A DNA stretch of 64,000 bases, taken from the NCBI GenBank assembly GCA_025267735.1, contig CM046303.1, positions 37,399,380-37,463,379 on the forward strand, read 5' to 3'. A model generated the notes under the pieces. It was given only the letters and a program-made list of their open reading frames with translations. It was not told where the DNA came from and did no database searches. Positions 43,525 through 55,495 of this stretch are shown in pieces; positions within the stretch are counted from its first letter, which is position 1; each line of letters opens with the position of its first letter. Source of the DNA: Mactra quadrangularis. Lineage: Eukaryota; Mollusca; Bivalvia; Venerida; Mactridae. The position numbers and the translations under genes are program-made.

Positions 43525-43812
43525 CTACGTGCAGACAGTAGTCGGTCGTGGGAAGCCTTGCGTATCATGGTGACCGTACGCACATGGTACAAAACAACAC
43601 ACCCGTACGGAGCCGTAACTGGAAGATATGCATGTTTAATCCATACTTGGCCACGATTTTGTTCACGATTTGACTCTGAAACTGATACGTGTATCCTGGG
43701 ATCATCTCACGGACGGTGGTAAAAACGTAACAGTCCGTACGGGTACGCAAGAGTTCGTACGGGTCCTTGCGAGGCTTGATCGCACGGCGCCCGTACGGTG
43801 CCCTCACGGCTA
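43525..43812. repeat. CGTACGG-rich GC island, possibly an element
   Basis: The palindromic core CGTACG occurs repeatedly (GACCGTACGCAC, CCCGTACGGAGC, AGTCCGTACGGGTACGC, GTTCGTACGGGTCC, GCCCGTACGGTGCC) in a locally GC-rich block unlike its AT-rich surroundings. Overlapping ORFs on both strands reflect GC content. Possibly a transposon with internal palindromes; clear terminal repeats were not found. Confidence 0.4.
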
Positions 43813-45575
43813 TTTTTATGTTTATTTAACTGTAGCTTTAGTAACGATAGAAATTGATTTTAGATTGAGTATGTTAGTCATTTGCTGAATTTTCATCTAT
43901 ATTTTAATGTTTGTGTCGTTGAATGATGACAAATTGAATTTACAATATTTTTTAATTATCCCTTAACAAGCTAACAATACGTGGGATTGACTTTAACAAG
44001 ATATTTAACATTTAATGTTATCAGAACTACGGGCGATTTTAATAAGTCGTATCATTATTACATTTCATAAACTAGTATTGAAGTAGTATTACATAGAAAC
44101 TAATACTCTATCATTTCCATCGACCGCGTTCATACCAACAATCAAGAATCAAATAGTTATTTCCAGTTATTGGCCAATCCGTTTGTAGCATAACTTATTC
44201 CGATATTGTATCCCTGCAAGCGACAGTTAGTATGTATCCGTCATATAGCGGAGTTGCTACATTATTACCGGCTGGAATTTTTTTCTCTTCACTAATGTTG
44301 ATAGTTTGGAGATGTATCTAGACAAGGTATTGATGTTTAATTCTACTGTTGTTTTAGTGATAATACAGTGAGTACTAGATTATATTACAATATTATTTTG
44401 ATTAATACTTCTAGTTATTCTGTTACGTTATAATAGGTATACTAGTTCACAGATTGGATTTTTTTCTATAATTTCAAAATATTATTTAGTGTCTGTAATT
44501 GTGTCAAAACATTATTTCTTAATATTTTAAGACAAAATTATCTATAGGTTGCTAGAAATATCCAATTAAAAATCACAAAATATACTAAAATTGTCTATAC
44601 GGTTACACACGGAGTAGATATTTACAACATGAAACACCGTCATTTGTAGTCATAATTATTATGTCAATTTGCACAATAACTGTCATTATCAGAACACCAC
44701 TTTCCTGCTTCCAAAAATGTTTCCATGCAATTTTGATAGTTTTAGAAAAAGTTGATATATAAGGTGAAATATGTGAATGAGTACCTATGATATTTATTTC
44801 ATATTTTCTAATGCTGTAAATGACTAAAGGAATGTTATGTATTTTTTCGCCAAATAAAGATGTATGTATGTAAATTTATGTTTATATGTAGAGCTATAGC
44901 TTTTCAAAAATACACTTGTATATTAGCGTGTATAAATCAATTTTGTAAACATGACATGTCATTGTACTTTTACTTTTGGACTAGTCCTTTTATGGTGGAA
45001 ACACATAAGTCAAGATGTTGTTACACAGCTTCAAAATACTTGATTCCAATTAAAAACAAACATAAGTTTGGTATTAATCATCGCTTTATCTTATGTTATT
45101 TCATGAAAACTTTTTTTAATATTGATGATAATAGAGCACTCCGAAAATGTCCAATTATCAAATAGACTCTTCTTTTGTTATATTGAGGCGAGAAGTTAAA
45201 TATTCACATCTACTGTTTTATTTAAGCCAGTTTATTTTGTTCATGTCCATAAATAGAAAACTTTTTATACTGTGAATCTAAGACAAGCGCGATGGTATTT
45301 TCTAACGTTTCCACTTGAAATATTGGTGATAAAAGCATTGTGCCAAAATATTACTCCATAGGGAGATGTAAAAAATATTTCATCAAATATTCGTTCAGTC
45401 TTGTGAATAGTATCAAAAATAATATCAATAATAAAAAATACGATTTGTTATACAATGCACAATACACTATACTTTACTTACTCACATTACATAAAGTAGC
45501 ATAATTATATAACAATTAAAGAAATAATTGTTTAATAATTACAAGATATAAGATCGTTATAACTGGCTATCTTCC
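43813..45575. other. Non-coding, no recognised gene
   Basis: Very AT-rich. The 101-codon frame at 44860-45165 (Cys, Phe and Lys rich) has no recognisable family and looks like a chance ORF. Confidence 0.4.
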
Positions 45576-45578
45576 CAT

Positions 45579-45619
45579 GGTGCGTGTTGGTAAACATGAC
45601 ATGTACCAACATGCACCGT
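45579..45619. repeat. Near-perfect 41-bp hairpin
   Basis: GGTGCGTGTTGGTAAACATG is followed at once by ACATGTACCAACATGCACC, its reverse complement with one mismatch and a one-base bulge. It sits isolated in AT-rich DNA. It could be a small foldback element or a structured RNA. Confidence 0.6.
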
Positions 45620-47139
45620 GAAACTATTTCCAACTAATGAAAGCCTATTGCGGTGTTGCCCGAGCTAGTATTGCAAAGTACGCTACATACAAATATAAAT
45701 ATAATATGAAAACTTAGAACGTGTATTTGGGATTACTGTATGAATATTCTAGCAAGGGTTGTAAACACATGTTAAATACAAGGAAAAAAACATGAGTACA
45801 AAATGTATGAAGATTTCAAAAATGTAAAAGCGTACTTATGTTTTGAATTTCACTCGTTAAATTATTTCTTCAATTCGATTTTGTTGTGTTATAGCATAGA
45901 ATACATTCTTCTTTTAAAGTGATTTCACTCTTTTACTTACACTAGTGATAATCAGTCCCGGGTGTCTGAAAGTTAGACATTGGAAAGGTTAAACTTATTC
46001 AAATTGTTGTCTCTAGAGATGAAATCAGACGTCATAAACTTAATGTCTATACCACGTGACTCGTTTTTTTTCTTTTGGGTCAAAATATCAAAACAACATA
46101 GTCAAGGTATAAGTGAGTTTTTAACTTGGCGCGTCAATCTAACAATAGAAGAGTCTAACTGTCAAAAACAGGGATGAATGAATATTTTCGTAAATTTTCT
46201 ATTAGCATTGGTTAATCAAAGTAACCTAAACGAAACCTAACGAATCAATACTAATGATAACTCCTTACACATTAGATTCAATTTCGAATCGAGCAGGGCA
46301 AAAATGCGGACGAAGTGTTCATTCTAACCTGTGTTACTGGCAAATACTACTGCTTATTGTATTAACGATATTTGACTTCGCCCATTCTCACGCTTATCAA
46401 TATAAGTAAACACCTGTCACTGACACTGAAACAAATACGCGTCAGTTAATTGACGGAACTACTTTTATCGCCTAGAAATTAACTGCGTAGTAAATCAGAG
46501 ACACATGTATCAGTCAGCAGGTTAGGCATTTTCGTCTATAGTTTTCGTTTTGTGGTATAACTTAAGCCTGTCGGCGAAATCGCCAAATCTAGTGTTCATA
46601 AATGTAAATGATATAGTAACTGAATTATCAAACTCATTTTCATAAGAATCTAACTCTTTGAAATTGTACCATTATATTTCGGACTTGTATGTTTCTTCCC
46701 CCCCCCTCCAAAAAAAAAATGGTTAAGTCCAAAATCTAAAGTACAAAAACATGCCATGTTAACATAATTGATTTATACCCTCACATCTTCCTAGCAACCT
46801 TCTGAAAACATTACCTCTCTGTCGAGTTAGATATTTACAGTTCGTATAAAAAACAAAACCCTGCATATATAAACAATACAATAAACTTATCCGCGACAGG
46901 GGATGCTCAGGATGCTCAGGGTGACAATAAGATAGCATGTAGTTTTAACTTTTGTATGTTTTTATGAGCGTCTTGTTTGTGTGATTTTAAACATTACCAG
47001 CATGTTTGACTAAATGGAAGTGGTTTTCCCGCCACACAATTTCTGTTAAAATAAACTATACAACCTTTATTTTCAATACTGCCCTACCTTTGGAATAGAT
47101 TGGTTTATTTTAGATTTTTTATTGGTTTTATAGTTTAAC
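45620..47139. other. Non-coding, no recognised gene
   Basis: Contains a C8/A9 homopolymer junction at 46699-46721 and a GATGCTCAG duplication at 46901-46919. No coding signal. Confidence 0.4.
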
Positions 47140-47390
47140 GCCGTGTCAACACAATTTAGGTCATTTTACGGTGTCCAGCGCACCTAATCTAGCTTTTCCT
47201 GACCCTTGTCTATAACCAGTACTCACCTACCCTTCCACAAGACCGGAAACTTCTCCATATATCTTATTAATGGAGGAAAATTGGCATTATTGTCAATTTT
47301 TCATGGAAGGGTATAAACTTCCCGGGTGGGATTCGAACCCGTACCCCCTTCGGGACACGAGATTCCAAATCCCGGCGCGCTACCAAGTAA
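47140..47390 (-). mobile_element. SINE copy, nearly full length
   Basis: The reverse complement runs from GGTAGCGCGCCGGGATTTGG through the B box GGTTCGAATCC to TTGTGTTGACACGGCGTTAA. It lacks only about the first dozen bases of the 33.7-kb copy. No target duplication can be confirmed. Confidence 0.85.
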
Positions 47391-48777
47391 GAACCCATTA
47401 GTGGGCAATTCTCATGGTTTATTTTACTCAAACATGTAATGTTAATTTGTACGAACTATATTTTTTGTTTCAATTAACCGCTTCACTTCACTAAAATGGT
47501 ATTATGACTCACATTTATTACAAAAGTCACAAACGTGTTATTAGCACCGTTATAAATCTTTTATCGACAAAATCCTTGGAAAAAGTTCTGCCATAGAAGC
47601 GACCCCCGTCGTTTATGCAATTAAGAACACATTGCTTGTCATTGTTTACGAAGAACTATTAGTGCTATTGCCTTGAATATAACGTGACGTCATTTTTTCT
47701 CCAAGATGACGTCTTTTATGTTCTAAAATGGCGTCACTTTGACAATGAAAATACATGTTAAGATTATATTTTCATTGAATAACACCACATTTCATCGTAA
47801 AGCATAAAACGAAACACGTGTTATTCGATGGATTTGCTTGGTTTTTTTCTATCAATATGCAGATTTGAAATTTTAATGGGACACTAAACAAAGAACCAAT
47901 TTGGTCTGGCCATATAGTATTTTAACTTGTTACTTCCTGCGTGCCTATAGATGACAATCGTGTTTTATATTTATTCTATTTCCGCCCTCAGGGAGAACTG
48001 GATGTTACTAACAATTGAATAAGGTTTCTATTATCTTTTATATCGCCTAACCTCAATGTTAGAATGTTGAATCGCTGTTAACACATATTGTCAACAAATA
48101 ATAAATGATTCTCAGATTAACAACACAGTAACGTTTTGTTTCTGATATCGTATAATCTATGATATTGAGCACAGAGTGATGACGTGATTGTTTTAAATAC
48201 GAGCTTTTATTGTAGAATGGTAACACGTGTTTTCTCACTTTAAGGAATACATATTAACTTTATGGACCGTTGCATAAGAGAAAAAACTATTTTGCCTATC
48301 GTTTTGTAAAGGACAACAGTAAATCAAAGCGCTGATAGCGCTGTCCGGACATGGGTCCATCAAGGCAAAACAATACTGCACGATATTGTTAAAAATGAGA
48401 CTATTTTGTCATGCGTATAAGTTAACCTAACTTCATGACGTTCCGCTCAATTTGACTGCGCATGGCCGAATGTAATTGTCCGCGACATTTTTGTGATACG
48501 TTTCAAAATTTGTGGTTTCTTAGTCCTGAGATGCAAGCAACCCATGTCAAAAAATAATGTATCTGCTAATATGTATTATGAAACAACTTCGCCAACTACG
48601 AAATGATTTCTCTATAAATAGAAAGTATATAAATTACTAGAGCGTTAAGAGCTAACGGTGATGATCATTTAAATATAAAACGTTAATGTGTCATTAAATA
48701 GAGGATAGAATAATATGAATAACACAGAGTTCTTATAAGTCATGAGTTATCAATTACTTTTACAATGCCTTATATTA
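47391..48777. other. Non-coding, no recognised gene
   Basis: AT-rich. Several GACGTC motifs lie near 47686-47735. Nothing else supportable. Confidence 0.4.
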
Positions 48778-49165
48778 ATCTGATTAAAACCCAATCTAAA
48801 ATTATCCGCTCGCACACTCGCTTATTTTAGATCTGCCTCATTAATATTACGGGTCATGATCAGCTGACCTTTGTTCTGATAATATTTATGACAAATCATT
48901 TTGCTTACTGACTTGTTTCATCGTCTATGTCCAAAGAACTGTCCAATCACAGCATGTGAATATCACTACCGTCAAATTAGCTAACAAAGCTATGTCTAAA
49001 ATATAAATTACGAAATCACGATGCTGTTTATAGTGTTTTGTCTAGATGAAAGCTACGCATTGATTGGTCGACACAAAGGTCATCTCGACGTGACCCCATG
49101 TGCGATGTCAGGGATCCTATTTGACTGCGGTCTATAGAATATCTGTTTAAGGAGATTGGCCTTAT
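48778..49165 (+). repeat. Dispersed repeat R5, copy 2
   Basis: Direct-orientation copy of 10558-10975, sharing TAATCTGATTAAAACCCAAT, ATTACGAAATCACGATG, TCTAGATGAAAGCTACGCAT, the adjoining GATTGGTCGACACAAAGGTC and GGAGATTGGCC. Confidence 0.75.
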
Positions 49166-50322
49166 ATGAAAATCTATCTTATACCTAATATCTGAAGTGT
49201 AAATTTTACCATCTGATAAAAAAAACTTATCAAAAACAGACTACTGAGATCTTCTTTATCAGAATTCAACAAGATCAAACAATCTTATAAATGTTAAGAG
49301 TTATGAGCTATCACCAACATACAAGCTTTCGTTCAACGATGGGATATAGGTTAGCAGTTTCTTTATTGCAGTCCTATTGAGACTGTAAATTAAATCCCCT
49401 ATATTAACACTGTCCAAGAACAGCAAAGAAAATAGTCATTTATCTGGTGCAAAGAAGTCTTTTTTATATAACGTTTTATATAAATAAAGTTTCCACTTAA
49501 ATATTCTCATGTTATTTATTGCATTTCAAAGTAAAAGTAGACTGAAACCGAAAGTAGAATTTGGTTGTCAATACTTAAAACAATAAAATTTACTGTTTAT
49601 ACTAATTGATATGATTAATATGTGATATCTTACGTTGATTCACTTGTATTAATTTAACAGTTTTAACATGTTTTACAATATATATAACATATCAAAATTT
49701 CAATAAATAATGTGTCACTAATGGTACAATATAGATTGTTGAAATACAATGTTATGCCGGACACAATATGTTCACAGATGCCCTTATGGCCAACAATATG
49801 TTGCAGATAAAAATGTTTGATTTGTTTAATTAATATCATTTCTTACCTAGCCGTAACCTCATTGACCGAGATTGCTCGATTCTTTTTCAAGACAGGACGA
49901 CAATTTGTCACTGTAGCTCGCTGAAAAGAAATAATGTTGATAGGCTTTTCAGGGAGTTTGCAAAAAGTATAAAACTGGTGTCGGAGATGTAATGCGCAGC
50001 AAAAAGTATACACTTTTCTGCGTTTTTATTATGGAAATCTGACAAGAATTAAAATAAATATAGCTCTATAAAACTCTGACTCGAAGCAGATTGTTCACTG
50101 TTTTTTTTCTTGAACCCGTATCATTTGTGACATCATAGTCAAGTGGTATTGCCAGATTGCCAGACCCAGTTGTCAACTTACATTTGAAGTCCGCTAATTA
50201 TGGTACGATTCTTGGTCATATACTTCTACAAAATACGACATTATGTCCGCTTGAGAAATGTTGTCGATTCCGTGCTCTAAAGGTAAATATGTTCTGTCAC
50301 ATAACACAAAAACAATACCTTA
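49166..50322 (+). repeat. R4 and R2 repeat fragments in non-coding DNA
   Basis: 49390-49600 is a copy of R4 (ACACTGTCCAAGAACAGCAA; GAAACCGAAAGTAGAATTTG). 49950-50040 matches the second exon of the R2 module (AGTTTGCAAAAAGTATAAAA; TGGTGTCGGAGATG), and 50085-50155 matches 9055-9140. No coding frame. The 62-codon ORF at 50157 is unrecognised. Confidence 0.55.
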
Positions 50323-51371
50323 AAGGCCCCGTTACACTAAACTAGTTCCCAGAACGTTCGACCCCGTCCTAAAAATATCGCGAAACTGGTTGTGAACGAC
50401 CTAGGACGTGCCGTTTAAGTCGGAAAATGTCAGCTATACGATTGTAGTCCGTTCAGAACCAGTTCCAAATACGTGCATTTCGTTTTTATCCCGTCTGTAG
50501 TCCGTTTGTATCGGGATCAGATCGGGTAAAATTGCTCGTTCTCGTCACGAGACACCGTCTCCAACTAGTCCGAACCGTTCGTAGTCCGTTTTAACCCATT
50601 CATAACTAGTTCTTCTAAGCTCCTATACTATTGACCATCCAGTTTAAGACAGTTTAACTCGTTCTAAGAACGTTCCCATCTCGTTCTTAGAGCGTTCTAA
50701 ACGTAATGACATCACGTTCTGATCCGATTGCTATGAATATCCAGGACGTTTCTACCCGTTGGCATTCTCGTTCTGCGGTATAAGCTGTGAGGACACAATT
50801 TGTTAAGCATCACTGTGACCACCATGCCTCGAAAAAGGAGCAGAGCCAGACAGGCAGCGCGTGTTAAGACAATCGCTTCCAAAAATCACCTGCTTAGATG
50901 AAGCTTTTGAAGACCAGCCTCTAGTTAAGCCTAGGAATTCTGAGCCTCCTGAGCCAGTCAATGAAAATGAGGGGGTTGTATCTCCTGCTTCTTCTAATGA
51001 CTCAGACAGCCAGGTTTCGGGAGAAGATTTGGGGCAGAGTCAGAAGCCAGAAAAAAGAAGAAAACTAAGACATACACCCATCTCTTGGTGAGAAATGGTC
51101 TGTACGGCAATTTCGTTCGCAGTACGTCCGTTCCGTTGCCAGTACGTGTTACTCAGTCTAGTTGCAGAACGGGGTGGCCGCAGAAAATTTTTGAGTCGAC
51201 TCAAAGTTCTGAAACCCCATTCTCGTTCAACCCCGTCCGAGCTCGTGCATCACGTTCGTACACAGACTGTAGCGAGTTGCTACTACGTCCATTCCGTTTT
51301 CACACAGTTGGAACTCGTTCGGTCCGCTTTTTCCAGAACGTAGTGAGAACGAGTTTGGTGTAACGGGGGTA
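50323..51371. mobile_element. TIR element, Harbinger-like ends, ~1.05 kb
   Basis: Left end AAGGCCCCGTTACACTAAAC and right end GTTTGGTGTAACGGGGGTA are inverted repeats, extending with variation into AGTTC...GAACG motifs. TTA flanks both ends (50320-50322, 51372-51374), which fits the 3-bp duplications of PIF/Harbinger. The interior is full of GTTC/GAAC and GTCCGTT motifs. It holds a short protein remnant but no transposase. Confidence 0.65.
50824..51091 (+). pseudogene. Basic/acidic ORF remnant inside the TIR element
   Basis: ATG at 50824 gives MPRKRSRARQAARVK and stops after 25 codons. A shifted frame then runs LPKITCLDEAFEDQPLVKPR, EGVVSPASSNDSDSQVSGED and EKRRKLRHTPISW to 51091. A basic start followed by an acidic Ser-rich region and a basic patch would suit the N-terminus of a transposon accessory (Myb/SANT-type) protein, but no such domain is visible. 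Family not recognised. Confidence 0.35.
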
Positions 51372-51374
51372 TTA

Positions 51375-51681
51375 GTTATCAGACATCAAGATCACCACGT
51401 GATTCTATATTCTTATAAGGAAAAAGGTTATACTATTTATATTATTATGGTTATAATATTACGTTATATATACACACATTTATTTTGCTAAGTATACATA
51501 CAATAGGATAAGAAATCAAAACATATAAAAATCTATGAATTTAAAATTCTTGTCCATGGTGTGAAAGCCAATATCAATGATGACACAAGAAAAGACCTCC
51601 TAATTTTCATTGTGGAGATTGTGTTGTTAACTATGTATATAGGGTCCCATGTTTATCTTTATACAGAACTAGTACAAGTAC
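51375..51681. other. Non-coding spacer
   Basis: AT-rich sequence between two TIR elements, with nothing recognised. Confidence 0.4.
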
Positions 51682-51853
51682 TACAGTAAAGTTCCACTAT
51701 TAAGACCAGCATATTCGATGGTCTTAATAGCGAAACGGTCTTATCAAAGAGACCAGTTTGTTCACAAATTAAGCATTTGGGTCTGAATAATTGTCAAAAA
51801 TTGCATGATTTTGAAATAAAAAAAAGTGGTCTTAGTAGCGGAACTTTACTGTA
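51682..51853. mobile_element. mariner/pogo-type MITE, 168 bp
   Basis: 51684-51851 begins CAGTAAAGTTCCACTATTAA and ends TTAGTAGCGGAACTTTACTG (inverted repeats with few differences), with TA on both sides (51682-51683, 51852-51853). CAGT...ACTG ends and a TA target are typical of Tc1/mariner/pogo. No coding capacity. Confidence 0.88.
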
Positions 51854-54800
51854 TATGAGACATTATAATTAGTACACATGTACTGATGTTAGTGTATATG
51901 ACTGGAAGCTGTTATAGATGATACAATATCACACAATAAAAGCGGTCTATTGTCTTAATATGTAGGATAATAATATATTCATGTATATATATTAGATTAT
52001 CAAGGATACACATCTGTCATATAATATCAAATTATAAATATAAAATTCTGATTAACGCCATTGTATTGATCGATATGATGTTATACAGATTTTAATTTGT
52101 GTTAATAACAAAGGCCTTTACAGGCGCCTTCCCCTTCTAAAATTTATATTGAATCATGCAGATTTTCCCATTGTTCTGTATAAAATAAGGTACCAGGCCC
52201 CTTCCCTACGCATATTGCAATACATGTTTTTACCGTTTTGTTACTCCCCTATATGTTACCTCGGGCCTCTAGTGGGTCTATTTCAGACGAGTTCTATATA
52301 TCTGCGTTGAATATAGTCATGATATATTTTCTACAGCCTTTTTATCGTTCTATATAATATATATATATATATTTGCCAATGGCTTACAACTACTCAAGTT
52401 TAGATACTTATATAGAACGATAAAAATATATTTACATATATTATATGTCAAGAAAGTCAAGACAACACTTTGATTCTTATCGACAATTACAACTATAAAA
52501 AGATCAAATATTTATAGTGACATATATTTATTTATGGCGTTATGATATTGTATTTATAATACATTTATAGATATTTTGTCATTAACATTTTCTCTGAAAA
52601 TATCTTGATTAATTGTAACTTTACGGTGACAGCAACAGTTTTTACGTCCATGTCATTCTGGAGATATTATAGATTAGTGATCAAATTACATAATTGGTTT
52701 TCGTCTCGTATATACTTATCAACGCAACAATAAATGCAAACATATTCTTCGTTTAAAAAGCATTTAACCGTTAACTGATCTATCCCTTTTTAGTTGTTCG
52801 CTTGTCGAACAACTATATAGGCCAATTTGAGAAATCGGTGCAGCAACCTTACTACAGATTCTACTTTTTTTGAGGTACACGACGGGGCTCAACTCTTAAA
52901 ACCTATGATATACAGAGTTTTCATTAATTGTTCGAAGATTCTCTGTGGTGAACTCCAATTTGAAAGGGCGGGACGCATTAATCTCTCTTTCTATACGTAG
53001 ACGATAAAACATATCTTGGCTCAGACGCTTAACTCATATCGCACAACAACAACGCGCAGGAAGTAGTGCGGCGTATACATGAATATAAAACCGTTGTATG
53101 TTTTTTTTCTTTTTTTAAAAGATAAAACCATGATGATTAAATTGTAAAAAAAATGCTGGCTTATATCTACAGGAATACTTATCCATATATACATATTAGT
53201 AACATATTATACAATTAATTTGTATGAACATTCAATTGTATTTCCATGTACTCCTCTATGGTTATTATACCTGTGCAATTAAAGGAGTATGCATTGTAAT
53301 CAATTTCTAAATTAGATTTACCTGAACATTGGGATATCGGTATTTTTGATAATCGAATTAAAATTGGATTTTCATGTATAGTTTACAAGTACAAATGGCA
53401 CCATTTTGAAGATACATTTCATACAACGAAAGCTCTGCAGTCTATGTTTCAAGAAACGAAATCTTATTCTACATATTTTGTCACATTTTTGAGCACATTA
53501 AGTGACCGAAGCACAACATGTATTCTCTGTCGAACAACTTCAGTGCCTTTAGCGCTTTGATTTAACGTGTCTGGATCCCATTTTAAAATGGCCGCCACAG
53601 GCCTGAATTAATGATTTTAACTGAGTCAGTATAATTGGCTTTAGACCAACTAAATACTACGAGTATATTATTATTAAACAAGCATGTCAAATGCTCAATT
53701 TAATTGATGAACTCGAAGACAGTATTAATAAGTTTTGAGAAATAGAAAGCGTTCTAAGAGTAAGAGGAACTTTTTTAAGGTGGGAACACCAAGAGCATAG
53801 ATGAGACATATATAACCGATATCAATAAACGAAAATTGCTGAACAAATTTTTAAGTTCATGATTCAGACCCAAGTTCATGTTGGTTCTCCACTCTCCACT
53901 TATAATATAGTTTGAATATATGATTTCTTATATAACTATCGGATGGTTTTGAAATTTGCATATTTAAAAATGGTAATGAGAAATAATTCTCTCAACTGAT
54001 TAAAGAGGCGTTTTATAAGTCCACTTTTAATTTTGTTGTAAAATAATATAAAGAAAACTGCATATTTTAAGACACGCTCACTGTCTTTTGAATACAAACA
54101 GTAAAATGCATTTAATCATACAGTTTGAATTTAAATTTTGCATTGACATTACGTTTGGATCTAAAAAGTTGAAAATAAAATTGGAATAATTACTTATATT
54201 TTGAATGCAAAATTCAAGTTGCTTTTGTAAAAAGTCACTTTTCCAACCAAAAGGATTTCTTGAGTATCTCAATGCAAATTGTAATCTAAAGCTAATATGA
54301 AAGGGTGTATGATTTCATTATAAGATTTAATAATTAGATATGAGGGGAAAGACATGGTAGTGAACCATGATCGTGCGACTCAAGCAGATTGCTCGTGTTC
54401 TCACGAAGACAAACGGAAAACAACAGCGTAGGCCCAACCCTCAGCAAAAAAATCACTAGCTCTGGTAACCATACCTAATTGTCCTCCTATATATGAAAAA
54501 GACATGACGTCGTGTTTAGGAACGACCAGAGCCATAAAATGCTTCACAAAATGATGGCAAACGTTTGACTATGTGTTAGACATACTTTCGAATAACAATC
54601 GTAACAATAATTGTATTATAATCGTACAATGTACATATACGGTTTTAATTGTCTTAAATATGAGATGAAACAATTTAAAAGTTGAGATGCAGGCTTTTGG
54701 CATCCATTATAAATAGATAAACATAGATAAAAATATTTTCTGGCCTACAGCAATAGTTTCGAACCAAATGTAGCAAATTATTTAGCAATACGGTTGATCT

Positions 54801-55260
54801 AGTTGGAATGTAAAATCCCTGCAAATATGTTTCCAGGACACTGTAGCACTAGAAGGTGCTATGGACTATTGTTCAGCAGGGCGGCTCTCTGATTTCTTGA
54901 GTCAGACATGACGATTTCAGGGTCATAACCCCTCAGTTTTATTGCAAATTAAACAACTGAAACAGCTATAGGCGATCGTCACGGAGTAAAAACAGTTTAC
55001 ACAATGTATACACATATATGCCTACTGCCTCTGGAAGATGCTGTTTTTTAATATTTTCTGTCCAAAACATCCTTTGTAAGTTTTGCTAAAAGATATGACA
55101 AAACATATTTTCAAGGAGTTTGTAAATGTTGACTTTAAATTCAACCCCCTTGGCATCTGCCCCTTGTCAGCTTCGGCCGCTCACTTGTAACTTAACTCAA
55201 AGGTATCTGACGCAGGAATTTTACAATTTGCGTTTCAAATCAATGAAAACTTGATGACAT
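51854..55260. other. Non-coding, with a small foldback
   Basis: TTTTTATCGTTCTATATA (52339) and its reverse complement TATATAGAACGATAAAAA (52409) bracket an AT microsatellite, a ~90-bp hairpin. GGCCGCCACAGGCC lies near 53590. No credible gene. Short ORFs are AT-driven. Confidence 0.4.
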
Positions 55261-55495
55261 TGAGATAATGCAACACACCAAATATAGACGTTCTTAAGCT
55301 TTATGGTTTTTGCGATAATGCATTTACACCAAATATAGACGTTCTTAAGCTTTATGGTTTTTGCGATAATGCATTTACACCAAATATAGACGTTCTTAAG
55401 CTTTATGGTTTTTGAGATAATGCAATACACCAAATATAGACGTTCTTAAGCGTTATGGTTTTTGGGATAATGAAATACACCAAATATAGACGTTC
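55261..55495 (+). repeat. Satellite array 1, ~4.5 units of 51-53 bp
   Basis: Unit core: CACCAAATATAGACGTTCTT then AAGCTTTATGGTTTTTG(C/A)GA and TAATGC. Four full units and a part unit. The overlapping ORF with repeated KLKNVYIWCKCI is simply the translated repeat. Closely related to the array at 59634-59850. Confidence 0.9.

Noticed and set aside
43379..43888. Cluster of ORFs on both strands
   Set aside because: Local GC rise with CGTACGG palindromes removes stop codons. There is no domain and no splice context.
51085..51363. 92- and 82-codon overlapping ORFs
   Set aside because: GC-rich terminal region of a TIR element lacks stops in several frames. Repeated Arg/Ser-Val-Pro composition reflects GTTC/CGTT motifs.
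55261..55495. CRISPR array
   Set aside because: Units are contiguous tandem repeats with no unique spacers, in an animal genome. This is a satellite.
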